Origin: Casuarina equisetifolia
Taxonomy: Eukaryota; Streptophyta; Magnoliopsida; Fagales; Casuarinaceae
NCBI GenBank assembly: GCA_028551475.1
Contig: CM052357.1
Coordinates: forward strand, 9,471,931-9,535,930
Reading direction: 5' to 3'
DNA length: 64,000 nucleotides
The notes under the pieces were generated by a model. The model did no database searches. It was not told the DNA's origin and was given only the letters and a program-made list of their open reading frames with translations. The position numbers and the translations under genes are program-made. Below, one piece after another: positions 47,301 to 58,850 of the stretch. Position 1 is the stretch's first letter. Each line of letters opens with the position of its first letter.

Positions 47301-50300
47301 TGAGACAAATAATTTCCACCATAAGTAAAATATTTGAACTCGCCCCTTAAGGTGTAGTCAAGATGGTAAGAATGGCTTGTTTGGGAGATATTGCAAAGCA
47401 AATATCTCGGGTTCAAATTACTCTAACTAAATTTTTTACTAAACTTGAGCATGCTTTGGAGCAAATTAGTACTTCTTAATTCAAGCTAGCAAGCAAAGCT
47501 TGGTAAGGATTCTATGTCATTAAAAACAAAAGAAAATTAAACTCATATACCAAGACATAAAACAGAAATGTTTTCCATTTTATAGTATGTTACTTTCAAG
47601 AGAATTCATCCATCACATCCACATAGAAAAACATGTAGAACAATGAAAAAATATTGATGAGGGAAGTTTCCTAGTAGTCTTTTAATAAAAGGAAAATTTC
47701 AAAATAGGTCAAGCAAATTAGGTGGAAAAGGCTCCCACGATCACCAAATTAATTGCAGTAGAGATCTCTACTAGTCATTAGAGTTCACTCTTTCTAGCAG
47801 TAGGATCTAAATTCAACACTTAGTACAGAAATCAAATCACTATTAAGTACCTCTATGACCATCAAAGATACCAAACACATGGATATCCTCTTCGTCGCAC
47901 ATATGGGGCATAAGGAAATGGGTATCCTCCATAGACTCTCTTGCACCACATGTAGCAAAGGATCCGCAAGAAAGTACAGGATGGTACCCCAAAGGATCAT
48001 ATGAGTAATCACGCCACGTATTGAAAGTAGAATCAGCTGCACAAGATCTCCTAGAGAAATGTTCTCCCTGAGTGGACCAGTTAACACTCTCTAGGTACGG
48101 TTGTAAGCTTTTGGTGTCAGCCATTGGTTCATCAACAGAACTAGGCGGCTCATCAAGGGCCATACCCTCTTCTTTTGCTATTGTCTTTCTTAGTTCTGAA
48201 ATTGACGCAAGTTCCATAACTATTTCATCAAAGGAAGGTCTATTTTGTGGATTTTTATCCCAACACCTCTGTATCAATGACAACAGACTTGATGGAGCCC
48301 CAGACTCCAGACCAGCAAGCACTGGTCTTAATCCACCAGAAACCACAGCTCCCGTAAGTTGCTGCTCAGTGTACTTCATCTCTAGCACTGTGTGGGCCTG
48401 CCAGCAGTAGGTATACATCATGTGTTAGTTCATAGTAATATATTATCAAAGGTCAAGGGGTGTCTAAACAGTCACTTCTAATAAATTAATCAGATTACGT
48501 AAATAATTTACAGAATGCACAAAACAAACTAGTTACTAAGGCACATTTGTTATTCTGCTATTTAATAATCCTAGCAGGACCTTGATACCGAATGTAAAAG
48601 CAAAACCAACAACAATAATGATTGTCTTGCCACATATATATTTGCATATCCATACCAAAGGAAGCTACTGGCCATTCAGATTTTCTGTACTCTTTCCTTC
48701 CGTGTGTGTGTGTTTTCGTGTTTTAAACAGCAACATTTAGTGAGCCACAGAAACTGAAAACTATAAGGACATTCCATATAGTACAACACTGCTAACATAC
48801 TATTTCATCCTTAAACAGTGAAAGAGATGTGTAAATAAGTAAATTTTATCAACATTTGCTTGCTATCTGGGTGCTTGGCGACTCTTTTCCTTGTTATATA
48901 CAAGTAAACAATTCAGAGGAAGGGAAGGAGGAAGGCGGATGTGGATTTGTGCATGCATGGAAAGCTGAAACCATTCTGGCAACTACTCAGAAAAGAAACA
49001 TTGAGATTAAATGACCTTTTTCCCAGAGTGAGTCGCATGCAGATTCAAACCAGAAGTTTCCAGAAGGAAATTTTAAAATTCACTATTTCAGCCCTTGCCC
49101 TTTGCACCGTTAAAGCATCAACAATGCATAGCAGGTATCAGAAGGCCATGTGTATGTGCGCAAAAAGAAGTTAGGTTTCAATAATAAAAATTCAGCTTTT
49201 CATTTCAAATTGATTTTTGACGATTCAAGAATTTTTCCTTTTTTTTTTTTTTCTTGTTTGGTTCGAAATTCAGTAACCCATAACTATCAACAGAATGCCT
49301 ACTCATCGGATCAACAGACTTAAAGTCTTTCCAGGGCTGGAAAATAATCTCTGCGTTGAACCAAGAAATATGGACCCAAAACAGTGTACTAACAGTCTTC
49401 ATATAAAACTGATTCTCTGTATACATAACAAAAAATGAAGTATCCATTAAGTAACAAGACTGATATGAATGAATCTATACAACCCCAAAAATGAACATCT
49501 GCAGGTCATTAATTATACTGCTTACCTCCCCAGACAAAACAAAAAAAAAAAAAAAAAGGAAAAGGAAAAGGATAAAAAATGCAATTAATAAAGCTAACCT
49601 GAGCCTCTGCACGAAGATCAGTATATGGGACAACACCAGTGAGAAGCTCACTGCAAGAGGGTACAAAAGACAAATAAACACTTCAACTGAATGTGCCTCT
49701 AGAGCATAATAATTGAAATTATTCCCAGTTCTTTGACTGGATATTTAATTCAAGAAAATAATATCAGAATATAAAAGCATTTAGCAAATAGTGCTTCCTT
49801 GAGTCCGTAACCTTGCCATCCTTATTGACATCTTATGTTTAAATCAATCCAAATTAATGCACTGGATGCTGCTTTCTGTCCCAGTAACAGTAAGACAATG
49901 ATTGGAAAAAATCAACTGACAAACAGATTCCTACATACCCGAACTGGAAAGATCTGAACCAGGCATAATGCTCAAAAGGAGAGATTACCATATCTAATAT
50001 GTTTAGGGACATGAAAACATGAAAACATGAAAAACATTTATGAAACTGGTAGTTCACTATAATTTTGGAACAAATTCCAAGCGTTAGGACATTTGAACAG
50101 ACCACAAAATGCATCAGACGAGTATTTACAATTGAAGTTCAACACAATGTTATTAAAGAAAAATAAGCTAGTTTTGGATTTATAAAAGGGATTATGGGAC
50201 CCTTACAAACTAATAGAACAAGCAAAGAAAAATAAAGAATCAAAAAAAGAATAACAGAGGTTGATTGCTCAAAATCCCCTAGTTTCACATTTTGCAATCA

Positions 50301-52342
50301 ACAGGGAGACAAAAGGAATAGAACTTTAGTTGATTTCAACTTATCAATTACAACTAATTATTGTTTATTAGCCACCAAAACAAACGTTTGTATATATACC
50401 TTAGAAGCATCCTATATAACTTTTCCATTATTCACAAATGAAAGAAACCACACAATTTGATATATGGAAACTAAACAACTTTATGTTAGATTCTCACTTG
50501 ATTGTTATCCCAAAACTGTAGACATCAGATTTTTCTGTATGGATCTGCTTCTTTAAGACTTCAGGAGCCATATATATTAGTGTCCCAACCATTACTTTTT
50601 TGTGAAAACCACCAGTCGGCTTGCCACTTGATCTCCAGTCCTCAACAGAAATTCCTTTCAGATTCTTTTGATAATCTGCCAAACCAAAATCAGCTAGGTG
50701 TGGCTGAAGGTTTTTGTCAAGCTGCATTGAACAAACATGCATAGCAGTCAAAATCCAGATACCAATGCTCAACTTAGAACAAAAAATACCAACTGTCAAT
50801 AAGATAAACCATAAAAGATTTTTTACAAGAATATTTGCTGGCTTCACATCCCTATGCACGATCCCAAGGTTATGCAGATACTGCAAAGCCTTTGCTGCAA
50901 AAAAATCAATTATGGATAGGGAAAAACGAGGATAAGTCATCCAAATGAAACTTTTAGAAATTAGCAATTGAAAAATGAAATAAAATAAAATAAACAGGAA
51001 TTTTATTGGACAATAAATCATCAAAATCAGTATAAGGACTAAGGTTGAAGCAGTAGAAGTTGGACAATGACTACAGAGGTTAAATTACTACCAGTTTATC
51101 AGGGCAGAGATCTAACATTCATTTCATACTCTTACTCTTCATAATTTTCCATTTATGAAATCAGTACAGCACCCTGCATAAGTGACTGATAGTATTTGAA
51201 AACAAGTAGAATCTGAGATCTCTATTACTTCAGCTTTAAATACAAAACAAACAACAGTCCAAGAAAACACTGCTGCAGAACGCTTTGGTATCTTAATATG
51301 AGTAATTTATAGACTCAAAATGATTCTTCCAACCACTTGGTATATAAAAGCAACAATTGGAAAATCATGCCGACTCTTCCTTCAAATTAGCGAACCCCTT
51401 AAGTTGAAGCATGAGATTTGGTGCTAACGCAATCGACATTACTGTGATTTTTCCGTTAAATGAGTTATATCCTATACCTCTCATAAACAATCATAAGAGA
51501 CAAATAAGAGAGAGACCACCAATAAAATATCCAATGATTCGTTAACAAGGTCCACATTACATGCACGAATAATTGGGGGGGGGGGGGGGGGGGGGGGGGC
51601 GAATTTCTAAAACATTAAATTACGGAAAGCAAAAATAGCGGAAATTAAGAAAACGACAAAGGTATTAGGAGTTATACCTAACCGGACTGTGATCATGAGC
51701 GCCTGATCAGTACTCGGAGTCCATTCTTCCCTGTGTATCATGTCGGCGAGATTCGGAGATTCGTAGAAATCAAAGAAGAACAAATAGTTGGGTGGCTTCG
51801 CATGTGCTGCAATCAGTTTTGCTATCCCCGGATGATCTAGCTCACTACATTTGCGAATTTTTTTTTAAGGAAAAGAAAAGCATCAGTAATCACATCAAAA
51901 TGCTTAACAGATATATATAGAGAGAGAGAGAGATACCATAACAATTGGAGCTCTCTATGGAACTCATCAATGTCTTCAGAAGTAGCCAAGGTGGGCTTCT
52001 TCACGGCAACCTTTTTGCCATACAAAGTTGCTTCATAGACAATACTCTCCGCCCCTATAGCCAGGCATTTGATCACATTAGAAGCGGTCAAGTTATTAAG
52101 TGGAGAAAAGACTAAGAGAGCCAAAACACTCGGTAAGAGAAGGAGGTGAGCAGAATTACGAACTTAGGGGAACAATAACAAAACAGAGACCCAGCTTAAA
52201 TCAGTGAACAGGAAAATAGCTGATTACCGCGGGCGAGTTCAGAGAGCAGAGTAAAAGAGGAAGCCGGAAGCTGCACAGGAATCGTTTTGCTTGTGCAGCA
52301 ACCTCTAATGCACAAGTTGGGCTCCACGATCTCCATCGCCAT
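44352..52342 (-). CDS. Protein kinase and PP2C phosphatase fusion protein
   Basis: 12 exons in transcript order: 52342-52228, 52054-51937, 51844-51678, 50894-50827, 50721-50498, 49650-49599, 48397-47851, 46872-46803, 46724-46505, 46415-46311, 45799-45704 and 44546-44352. All phases agree, giving 658 aa. The N-terminal half is a kinase domain: AVKKP Lys57, HRDVKPANIL Asp149, DFG Asp167 and GTLIYMAPEV, but the usual GxGxxG loop reads ARGAESIVYEA. From about residue 380 follows a PP2C domain: GARESMEDTHF, FGIFDGHRG, SNAGDCRAV, VTRSIGDDDVKP, ASDGLWDV and KDNITVIV, which carry the metal-binding acidic residues. Such one-chain kinase-phosphatase proteins are a plant family with Arabidopsis At2g40860 as the likely ortholog; their substrates are little known. 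Kinase activity is uncertain because of the loop, while the phosphatase core looks complete. The middle of this gene is duplicated downstream at 55.9-64 kb. Confidence -1.
47345..47430 (+). repeat. Possible tRNA-derived SINE head
   Basis: gtagtcaagatggtaag (A-box-like) is followed about 45 nt later by gggttcaaattac (close to the B box GGTTCRANTCC). It lies in an intron of the kinase-PP2C gene. No poly-A tail or target duplication confirmed. Confidence -1.
51575..51599. repeat. G25 homopolymer
   Basis: Twenty-five consecutive G on the plus strand, in the intron between kinase-PP2C exons 3 and 4. The duplicated copy at about 63580 has only a four-G run in the same place. Confidence -1.
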
Positions 52343-52720
52343 CTCTCTCTCTCCCTCTCTGTGTGGCTCTGAGGATTTTGCGAAGGAAGAAGAGAGAGAG
52401 AGAGAGAGAGAGGATTTAAGGCGACACCGCCGCGGGGACGAATACGGCAGAGCAAGTAGCCCCGTCCGGAACCGCGCCTGTCTCCCAAATGTATTGGAAA
52501 TTTCGTTTTTACAGTTCAAATGGGAACGCGACAGGCCCAGGCGCCTTCTTCATGCTGCCGTTTCCAGCCTCTTCCTTCTTAATACGACAAATCAAAACGC
52601 CGTTTCCATGCGTCCTTTACCACGTCATCTTTTTTATATATCAAATTTATCCCTTCCGCCTTCTTCATGCTGCCATTTCCGCGTCAAGTAAGTCAGTATT
52701 TTAAGGGAAATCGCCTAAAA
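52343..52720 (-). promoter_or_regulatory. 5' leader and promoter region of the kinase-PP2C gene
   Basis: Two CT/GA-rich stretches (52341-52363 and 52390-52412) occupy the probable 5' UTR. Beyond them (52550-52690) the sequence has two copies of a ccttctt-catgctgcc-tttcc phrase (about 52543-52570 and 52660-52682). Core promoter not pinpointed. Confidence -1.
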
Positions 52721-54360
52721 GCCTCTGGCATCTTAATCATGTGTCAAATTCATGTTACTATTGGGTTCACGTTGTGGAAAAAGACAATAAAGGTGATTTA
52801 GAAATACCTTGTTCTAACAAGATTTTCAATAAAGTTCTATAATCCAAAAATACTCCAAATCAGAGCTCTGCTTGTTTTTATGCAAAATAGTGTCTAAATT
52901 ATATTTTCAATAGCTTTTTCCCTCATGCCAATTGCTATCATACATCACAAGTCCTTGCTTCTACTTTTTGCTTCCTCCTACCTTTCTATTATAATTTTTA
53001 GTGTCCCCAAAATTGGAGGTTTTATGCCTCTCATTTGCTTAAACAAAAATAAGGTATATGGGTGTAAGAGAATATCAACAAATTAAAAGAAACCAACGCA
53101 ATTCATTGTTGGCACCTTGAACAAAAGTTAAAAAAAAAAAAAAACATGAAATGTACAAAAACCTTAAAATTCCATATTAAAACATATATGTCATGAACAA
53201 AAGATACGAAACTATGCATTTAACATCACAAATCCTTGCTTTTTCCTTTAAATTCCTTCTATTTTACCCTTATAATTTTATAGCAATCTCCAAAATTAGA
53301 GACCTTATATCTTTAATTTTCTCGAGCAAAAAGGAGGTGTATGGGTGGAAGAGAATATCAACAAACTAAAAGAAACATAGTACATCGTTGGCACTTTGAA
53401 TAAAAGTTTTTTTTTTTTTTTAAAAAAACAACAGATCGTACAAAAACCTTAAAATTTCAAATTAAAGCATACATATCACACTTCTAACTCTTCCCAAGAA
53501 AATTATAATAGAAATTGCTTTTCTATTGATACCATAGACACATAACAAAGATTTTAGACTTTTCATAAGATCATCTATGTTTTTTTTTTTTTCAAAATTA
53601 TCTATTTAAATCTAGACACTAGTCTCATAATGTTAATATTAATATGTTGTACTCCCTAGTTTTTTTTTTTAAGTTAATATTTAATTATATTATTAGAGTC
53701 TAAGTTTCAAGTAAGTTATTTTATCTTTCATGAGCTATATCTTCATAGTATGTGTTTTCGTATGCTTACAACAAGGAAATATGTTAAAATAAAAATATGT
53801 GTCACACATTGTTAATATATTGACTCATTATATTATTTACATGCGAAAATATTCATTTTTCTCATAAAATGGTCTTTCAATGAAAGAAGTTAGCCTTCTA
53901 ACATTCTCATAGGCTTTTAACTTGGTCTCACAATTCCTTATTACTAGTCTCAATCTTATCCCTGTAACCCAACCTTAAATGGAAAATCGCTTGGCTCATA
54001 CATATCTAGATAGAATATATTTTTCTATTCATACCATACGTTTAAACAGATTATACACATCAAACTACTTCACTTCACTCAAAGTTTACAAATTGGTCAA
54101 GACCCAGCCCAGAACAGAAAAGTGCATTGGGTCAATCGTAAAGGAGCCAGTGAGATGGGCCATACTTTTAGCCCAACCGGAACCGCTACTAAAGAGACTG
54201 TCGCTCTCTTCCCAACTAAGAGTCTCGCGTAACCAGCACTCTCAGGAAACTTCTTGCTCTGCAACGCTGACCAACGGTTTTCTGGAGAGGATCACGAGCT
54301 TCTTTTTGTTGTGGAGGATACCGAACAGGATCTATCTATCTTGGAGGAAACAGAAACAAA
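52720..54360. other. Intergenic region between kinase-PP2C and cystatin genes
   Basis: AT-rich, with several T runs. Two diverged direct repeats of about 200 nt are visible: 52935-53180 and 53215-53470 share catcacaa(g/a)tccttgctt, aggt.tatgggtg.aagagaatatcaacaaa and gtacaaaaaccttaaaatt. No gene. The last ~200 nt may be the cystatin promoter and leader. Confidence -1.
52935..53470. repeat. Diverged tandem direct repeats, about 270-bp period
   Basis: Shared words in the same order at 52945/53224 (catcacaagtccttgctt), 53055/53335 (atgggtg.aagagaatatc), 53108/53385 (tt.ttggcacttgaa) and 53155/53435 (gtacaaaaaccttaaaat). An old duplication of non-coding DNA. Confidence -1.
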
Positions 54361-55368
54361 ATGATGACGAAGGTGAGTACCAGTACTAGGTTCTTTTTGG
54401 CTGCGTCGCTGAGCCTTATGCTGGTGCGCTGTGGGGCCTTTGGATTGCGCCACTGCTTCGGGGACGAATTCGTTATAATGATGAAGCCTGGAGGGGTTCA
54501 CAACTGTAAGGGCTCTGTTCACAACCGTAAGGGCTCTGAGAACGGCTCTGTGAGCCTCGGACAATTCGCCGTTCAAGAACATAACCAAAAAGAGGTCTGT
54601 AAATTTCCCTTTCGTTTCCTTCTTTTATTTCATTTATTTTTCTCGAATCTTTAATTTTTTTTCCTTCTGTTTTTCAATGGATTTCCTGTATCAATCGGGT
54701 CAGAATAACTGCTTCCTTCGGGGGGTTTGTCACGTTTTGGTTTTGTTCCTTTTTGTTTATTAGTTTTTTAATTTCTTCATTCTGTACTTTTTTTTTTTTC
54801 CTGTTATTTGGGTTTGTATATCGAATTTTTATTTCATGAAAAAAAATTTTGATCCCTGCTTTGGAGTTAGAATTGGTTGATTAGTATCTATCCCGTGATT
54901 TCGGAAGCCTGTATTATGAAGTGCACAATAAATAAAACAACTGTGATGTTGGATTGTTCATGCCAAATATGGGAAATCGACTCGCAGTGAAGTTTGCACA
55001 CATAAAAATTCCTTAACCCATCAATTTTCCTAGTGGAAATCTGAGAATCTAAAAGTTTCTTACTCATCAAGAAGTCCATATTCGATTATTTTTGGGTGCT
55101 ATCTTAATATACATATTCTGATTGATATCTTGTGCAGAATACCCTTCTTGAGTTTGTCAGGGTTCTGGCAGCCAAAGAACAGGTGGTTGCTGGTAAACTG
55201 TACCATCTTACTTTGGAAGTAATTGATGCTGGTAAGAATAAGATATATGAAGCTAAAGTCTGGGTGAAGCCGTGGAGGAACTTCAAGCAGTTACAGGAAT
55301 TTAAGCCTGCTCCTGATGTCCAATCCTCTTCCCCATCAGACCTGGGTGCAAAACACGATAATTCATGA
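54361..55368 (+). CDS. Phytocystatin (cysteine protease inhibitor), secreted
   Basis: Two exons, 54361-54594 and 55138-55368, phase 0, giving 154 aa. The N terminus [20 protein letters not shown] is a good signal peptide, so the protein is probably secreted or vacuolar. Cystatin features in order: the N-terminal Gly-Gly (PGGV, about residue 43), the plant motif region [10 protein letters not shown] in place of LARFAVDEHN, the QxVxG loop as EQVVAG (first hairpin), and the second-hairpin Trp in [16 protein letters not shown]. These bind the active-site cleft of papain-like proteases. The intron right after the LARFAV-region helix is the usual position. Between GG and the helix there is an in-frame short duplication (VHNCKGS then VHNRKGS). 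The C-terminal tail is short, so there is no second legumain-inhibiting domain. Looks intact. Confidence -1.
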
Positions 55369-55917
55369 CTTGAATCTGGTTCCTAAATTCCTATGTCTCT
55401 AGTGGGTATTTTCTCGTCCTCCCCTTGTTGGGGTTGATTATAGGTGAAGTATCTAAAATAGACGCATAGTTAGTCTAAAATTGCTTCGCTTAGTGTATAG
55501 TGTATGACGTTTAAGAAATAGTAGTTTGTGCTGTAGAATATATCATTCTGATGTTGTACTCATTTGCAATGTATCTAATATCTAACCAGCGCAGGAGAAG
55601 CAAAAACCAAAGTTATGTATTAAGTACTGTTATATGAGTAATTAATGTCCTTAAAGTTCTGTGTTTTCTAATTGTTATGACCATCCTATATTGCACCGTA
55701 TTGGTAGAGGATTCAAGTAGGCAATCAACAAAGACCAAAAAAGGTTTCCTTATATTTTTCTGTGGTATCTTATTAATTTAGACTGCGTGAAGTGTGCCTT
55801 TTCAGTTGCATTGCTTATTAGAAGATCCATTAGAATTATATCACTAGTGGTATCCAGTATGAAGCTTCTCTAATTCTAATTACATGCTTGTTTATCTTAA
55901 CATCAAGCTGTGCCTGA
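55369..55917. other. 3' flank of the cystatin gene
   Basis: Probable 3' UTR to about 55600, then unremarkable sequence up to the start of the duplicated kinase-PP2C block. Confidence -1.
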
Positions 55918-57497
55918 TGTGAAGAGGGAAGGGGGATGGGGAATTGTGCATGCATGGAAGGCTGAAACCATTCTGGCTACTACTCAGAAAAGAAACATTG
56001 GATTAAATGACCTTTGCCTCAGAGTGAGTTGCTTGCAAACTCAAACCAGAAGTTTCCAGAAGGAAATTTTCAAATTCACCATCTCAGCTCTTTCCCTTTG
56101 CGCCGCTAAGGCATCAACAATGCATAGCAGGTATCAGAAGGCCGTGTGTATGTGCGTGAAAGAAGTTAGGTTTCAATTACCAATAATGAAAATTCAGCTT
56201 TTCATTTCAAATTGATTTTTGACTACTCGAGAAATTTTCCTTTTTTTTTTTTGTCCGAAATTTAGCAACCCATAACTATCAACAGAATCCCTACTTATCA
56301 GATCAACAGACTTAAGGTCTTTCCATGACTCGAAAAAATAATCTCTGCGTTGAACCAAGAAGTATGGACCCAAACTGATTCTCTGTTATACACAATGAAG
56401 TATGCATTAAGTAACAAGACTGATATGAATGAATCTATACAACCCAAAAAAAGAGCATCTGCAAGTCCCTAATTATACTGCTCACCTCCTCAGAAAAATA
56501 AAAAATGAAAAGGATAAAAAATGCAATTAATAAAGCTATCCTGAGCCTCTGCACGAAGATCAGTATATGGGACAACACCAGTGAGAAGCTCACTGCAAGA
56601 GGGTAGAGAAGACAAATAAACATTTCAACAGAATGTGCCTCTAGAGGATAATAATTGAAATTATTCTCAGTTCTTTGATTGAATATTAAATTCTAGACAA
56701 TAATATCAGAAATTAAAAGCATTTAGCAAAAATCAACTGACAAACAGATTCCTACATGCCAGAACTGGAAAGATTTGAACCAGGCATGCTTAAAAGGACA
56801 GATTACGATATCTAATATGTTTTGGGACATGAAAACATGAAAACATGAAAAAAATTTGATGAAACTGGTAGTTCACTACAATTTTGGAACAATTTCCAAC
56901 CATCAGGACGTTTGAATAGACCGCAAAATACATCATATGAGTATTTACAATTGAAGTTCAACACAATGTTATTAAAGAAAAATTGTAAAAGGGAATATAA
57001 GCGAACTAACAGAGCAAGCAGGACATGCTATAAAGCAAAAGAAAAATAAAGAATCAAAAGTAAAATAACAGAGGTTGATTGCTCAAAACCCCCTAGTTTT
57101 ACACATTTTACAGCAGACATAAAGGAATAGAACTTCAGATTTCAACTTATCAATTACAACAAATTATTGTTTATTAGCCATGAAAACAAATGCTTGTATA
57201 CATAATTTTTCCATTACTCACAAATGAAAGAAAACACTAAACTTGTTATATGGAAATTAAACAAATTTATGTTAGATTCTCACTTAATTGTTTTCCTAAA
57301 ACTGTAGACATCATATTTTTCTGTATGGATATGGTTCTTTAAGATATCAGGTGCCGTATATATTAGTGTCCCAACCATTAGTTTTTTGTGAAAACCACCA
57401 GTCGGCTTGTCACTTGATCTCCAGTCCTCAACTGAAATTCCCTTCAGATTCTTTTTTAAAATCTGCCAAACCAAAATCAGCTAGGTGTGGTTGAATG
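55918..57497 (-). pseudogene. Duplicated kinase-PP2C fragment, proximal part
   Basis: Closely matches 48915-50715 of the intact kinase-PP2C gene, introns included, in the same orientation. The counterpart of the 52-nt exon lies at 56541-56592, but its splice donor is GA instead of GT. The counterpart of the DFG/activation-segment exon (57278 onward) has one extra base near 57455, which breaks the frame at the ADYQKNL region, and several changes at conserved sites (MAPE to TAPD, FG to FR). Intron homology shows it arose by DNA duplication, not retroposition. The fragment stops abruptly at the retrotransposon. Confidence -1.
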
Positions 57498-57818
57498 TAA
57501 AAAGCTAAATCAGCAACGTCAACCACCCAAAAGCAAAAAGCAAGTTTGAAAAGTCAAAAGAAGCTTCTCCCTCCTCTCTCCATAATGCTCCTCGCCTTGA
57601 CATCAAAACAGAGCACTCAAACCCAGGGAAAACCCAGGCAGGCAACCGTTGGCATTTAAACTCCGATCGAATAGATTACCGTTACTTCCCTCAATGGAGT
57701 GCTAGCCGTTAAGCTGAGCTAGCCGTTCCTCTTTGTATTGTATAAATACACAATCGTGTATTACCATTCTCTTACCCATCGATGTACTTTGTCTTTCCTA
57801 AATAAACTCACTCTTTTC

Positions 57819-57851
<33 letters not shown>

Positions 57852-57875
57852 TCTTCTTATTTTCAATTTTCTTCT
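57498..57875 (+). repeat. 5' LTR of the copia element
   Basis: About 378 bp. It contains a TATA-like tgtataaatacac near 57738 and ends in a (CT)n run followed by ttttcttct. It differs from the 3' LTR at roughly ten positions, nearly all C/T or G/A transitions. The canonical terminal TG appears as TA. Confidence -1.
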
Positions 57876-57890
57876 TGGTATCAAAGTAGG
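57876..57890 (+). other. Primer-binding site of the copia element
   Basis: tggtatcaaagtagg directly after the 5' LTR resembles the initiator-tRNA-Met complement tggtatcagagc used by plant copia elements. Confidence -1.
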
Positions 57891-57947
57891 TCCTTTTCTG
57901 GGATCTTATCTTTTTCATTTTGATTCTTCTCTGACCAACTATCTTAA

Positions 57948-58850
57948 ATGGCCATTGAAAAGCCTCATTATCCTTTTCCAAATGCCATTAACATTGCAAA
58001 TTTCATCAATGTTAAACTTAATGGCAGAAACTATCTAGCATGGGTTACACAAGTGAAATCACTTATGAAAACCTAGAAGCTAATGGGTTTTCTTACTGGA
58101 GAAACCCAACCTCCGGCCAAGAAGATTGTCAGAGAAGGTAAAGAAGAAATAAATCCTGCTTATGAAGATTGGGAATAGAGTGATGACCTTGTTAAGTCTT
58201 GGCTCATCGCAACTCTCTCTGAGAAAGTCGTCGGTCATATTTTTGAGCTTGAAACAACAGCTCAAGTGTGGCAAACGCTGGCCAATAGATTCGTACAAAA
58301 GTCTGAATCCCAAGAGTTTGCTCTTCTTGCACAACTTCATGCTCTCCAGAAGGAGAATCGCCCACTTGCTTACCATTTGCGTGACTTCCAATCCATTTTG
58401 GACCAGTTATGCTCCATCGGCAAACTAATTTCAGTTTCAGGAAAAACCTTTAGGTTGCTGCAAAGTCTTGGCAAAGACTATGAGTCCTTCAAACAGACAA
58501 TGCTTAAGCCTCCAGTTCCATGCTTTGAAGACGTAATTTCGCAGCTTCAAGCTTGTGAATCTAGACTCCTCAGCTATGCCCATCCTCAAAATGAAAATGC
58601 TGTATCTGTTACTCAACGCTTTGGGCGAGGAGGAGGAAGAGGACCGACAAGAGGAGGAGGTCGTTCAGGTCAAAACTTCTCTTCTCAAAGTAGGGGTTTT
58701 ATACCAGCTACTTAAAATAATAGAAATCAGCAACGAAGACCTTTCCAAAAACTAGAAAATCCTCTACAAGGCAAACAACAAGGTATGCGCCCTATCATAA
58801 CTTGTCAAATTTGTCTTAAACATGGTCATACAGCCATGCAATGCTATAGA
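57948..58850 (+). pseudogene. Copia gag remnant
   Basis: Starts at an ATG shortly after the primer site. The frame reads a plant copia gag (NGRNYLAWVTQVKSLM, later LRDFQSILDQLCSIGK). It is interrupted by stops at 58074, 58176 and 58713. A nucleocapsid zinc knuckle CQICLKHGHTAMQC (C-x2-C-x4-H-x4-C) lies at about 58803-58844. Confidence -1.

Noticed and set aside
52287-52691. 134-codon plus-strand open frame with GER/ERE repeats
   Set aside because: It is antisense to the kinase-PP2C first exon and its GA-rich leader and has no domain.
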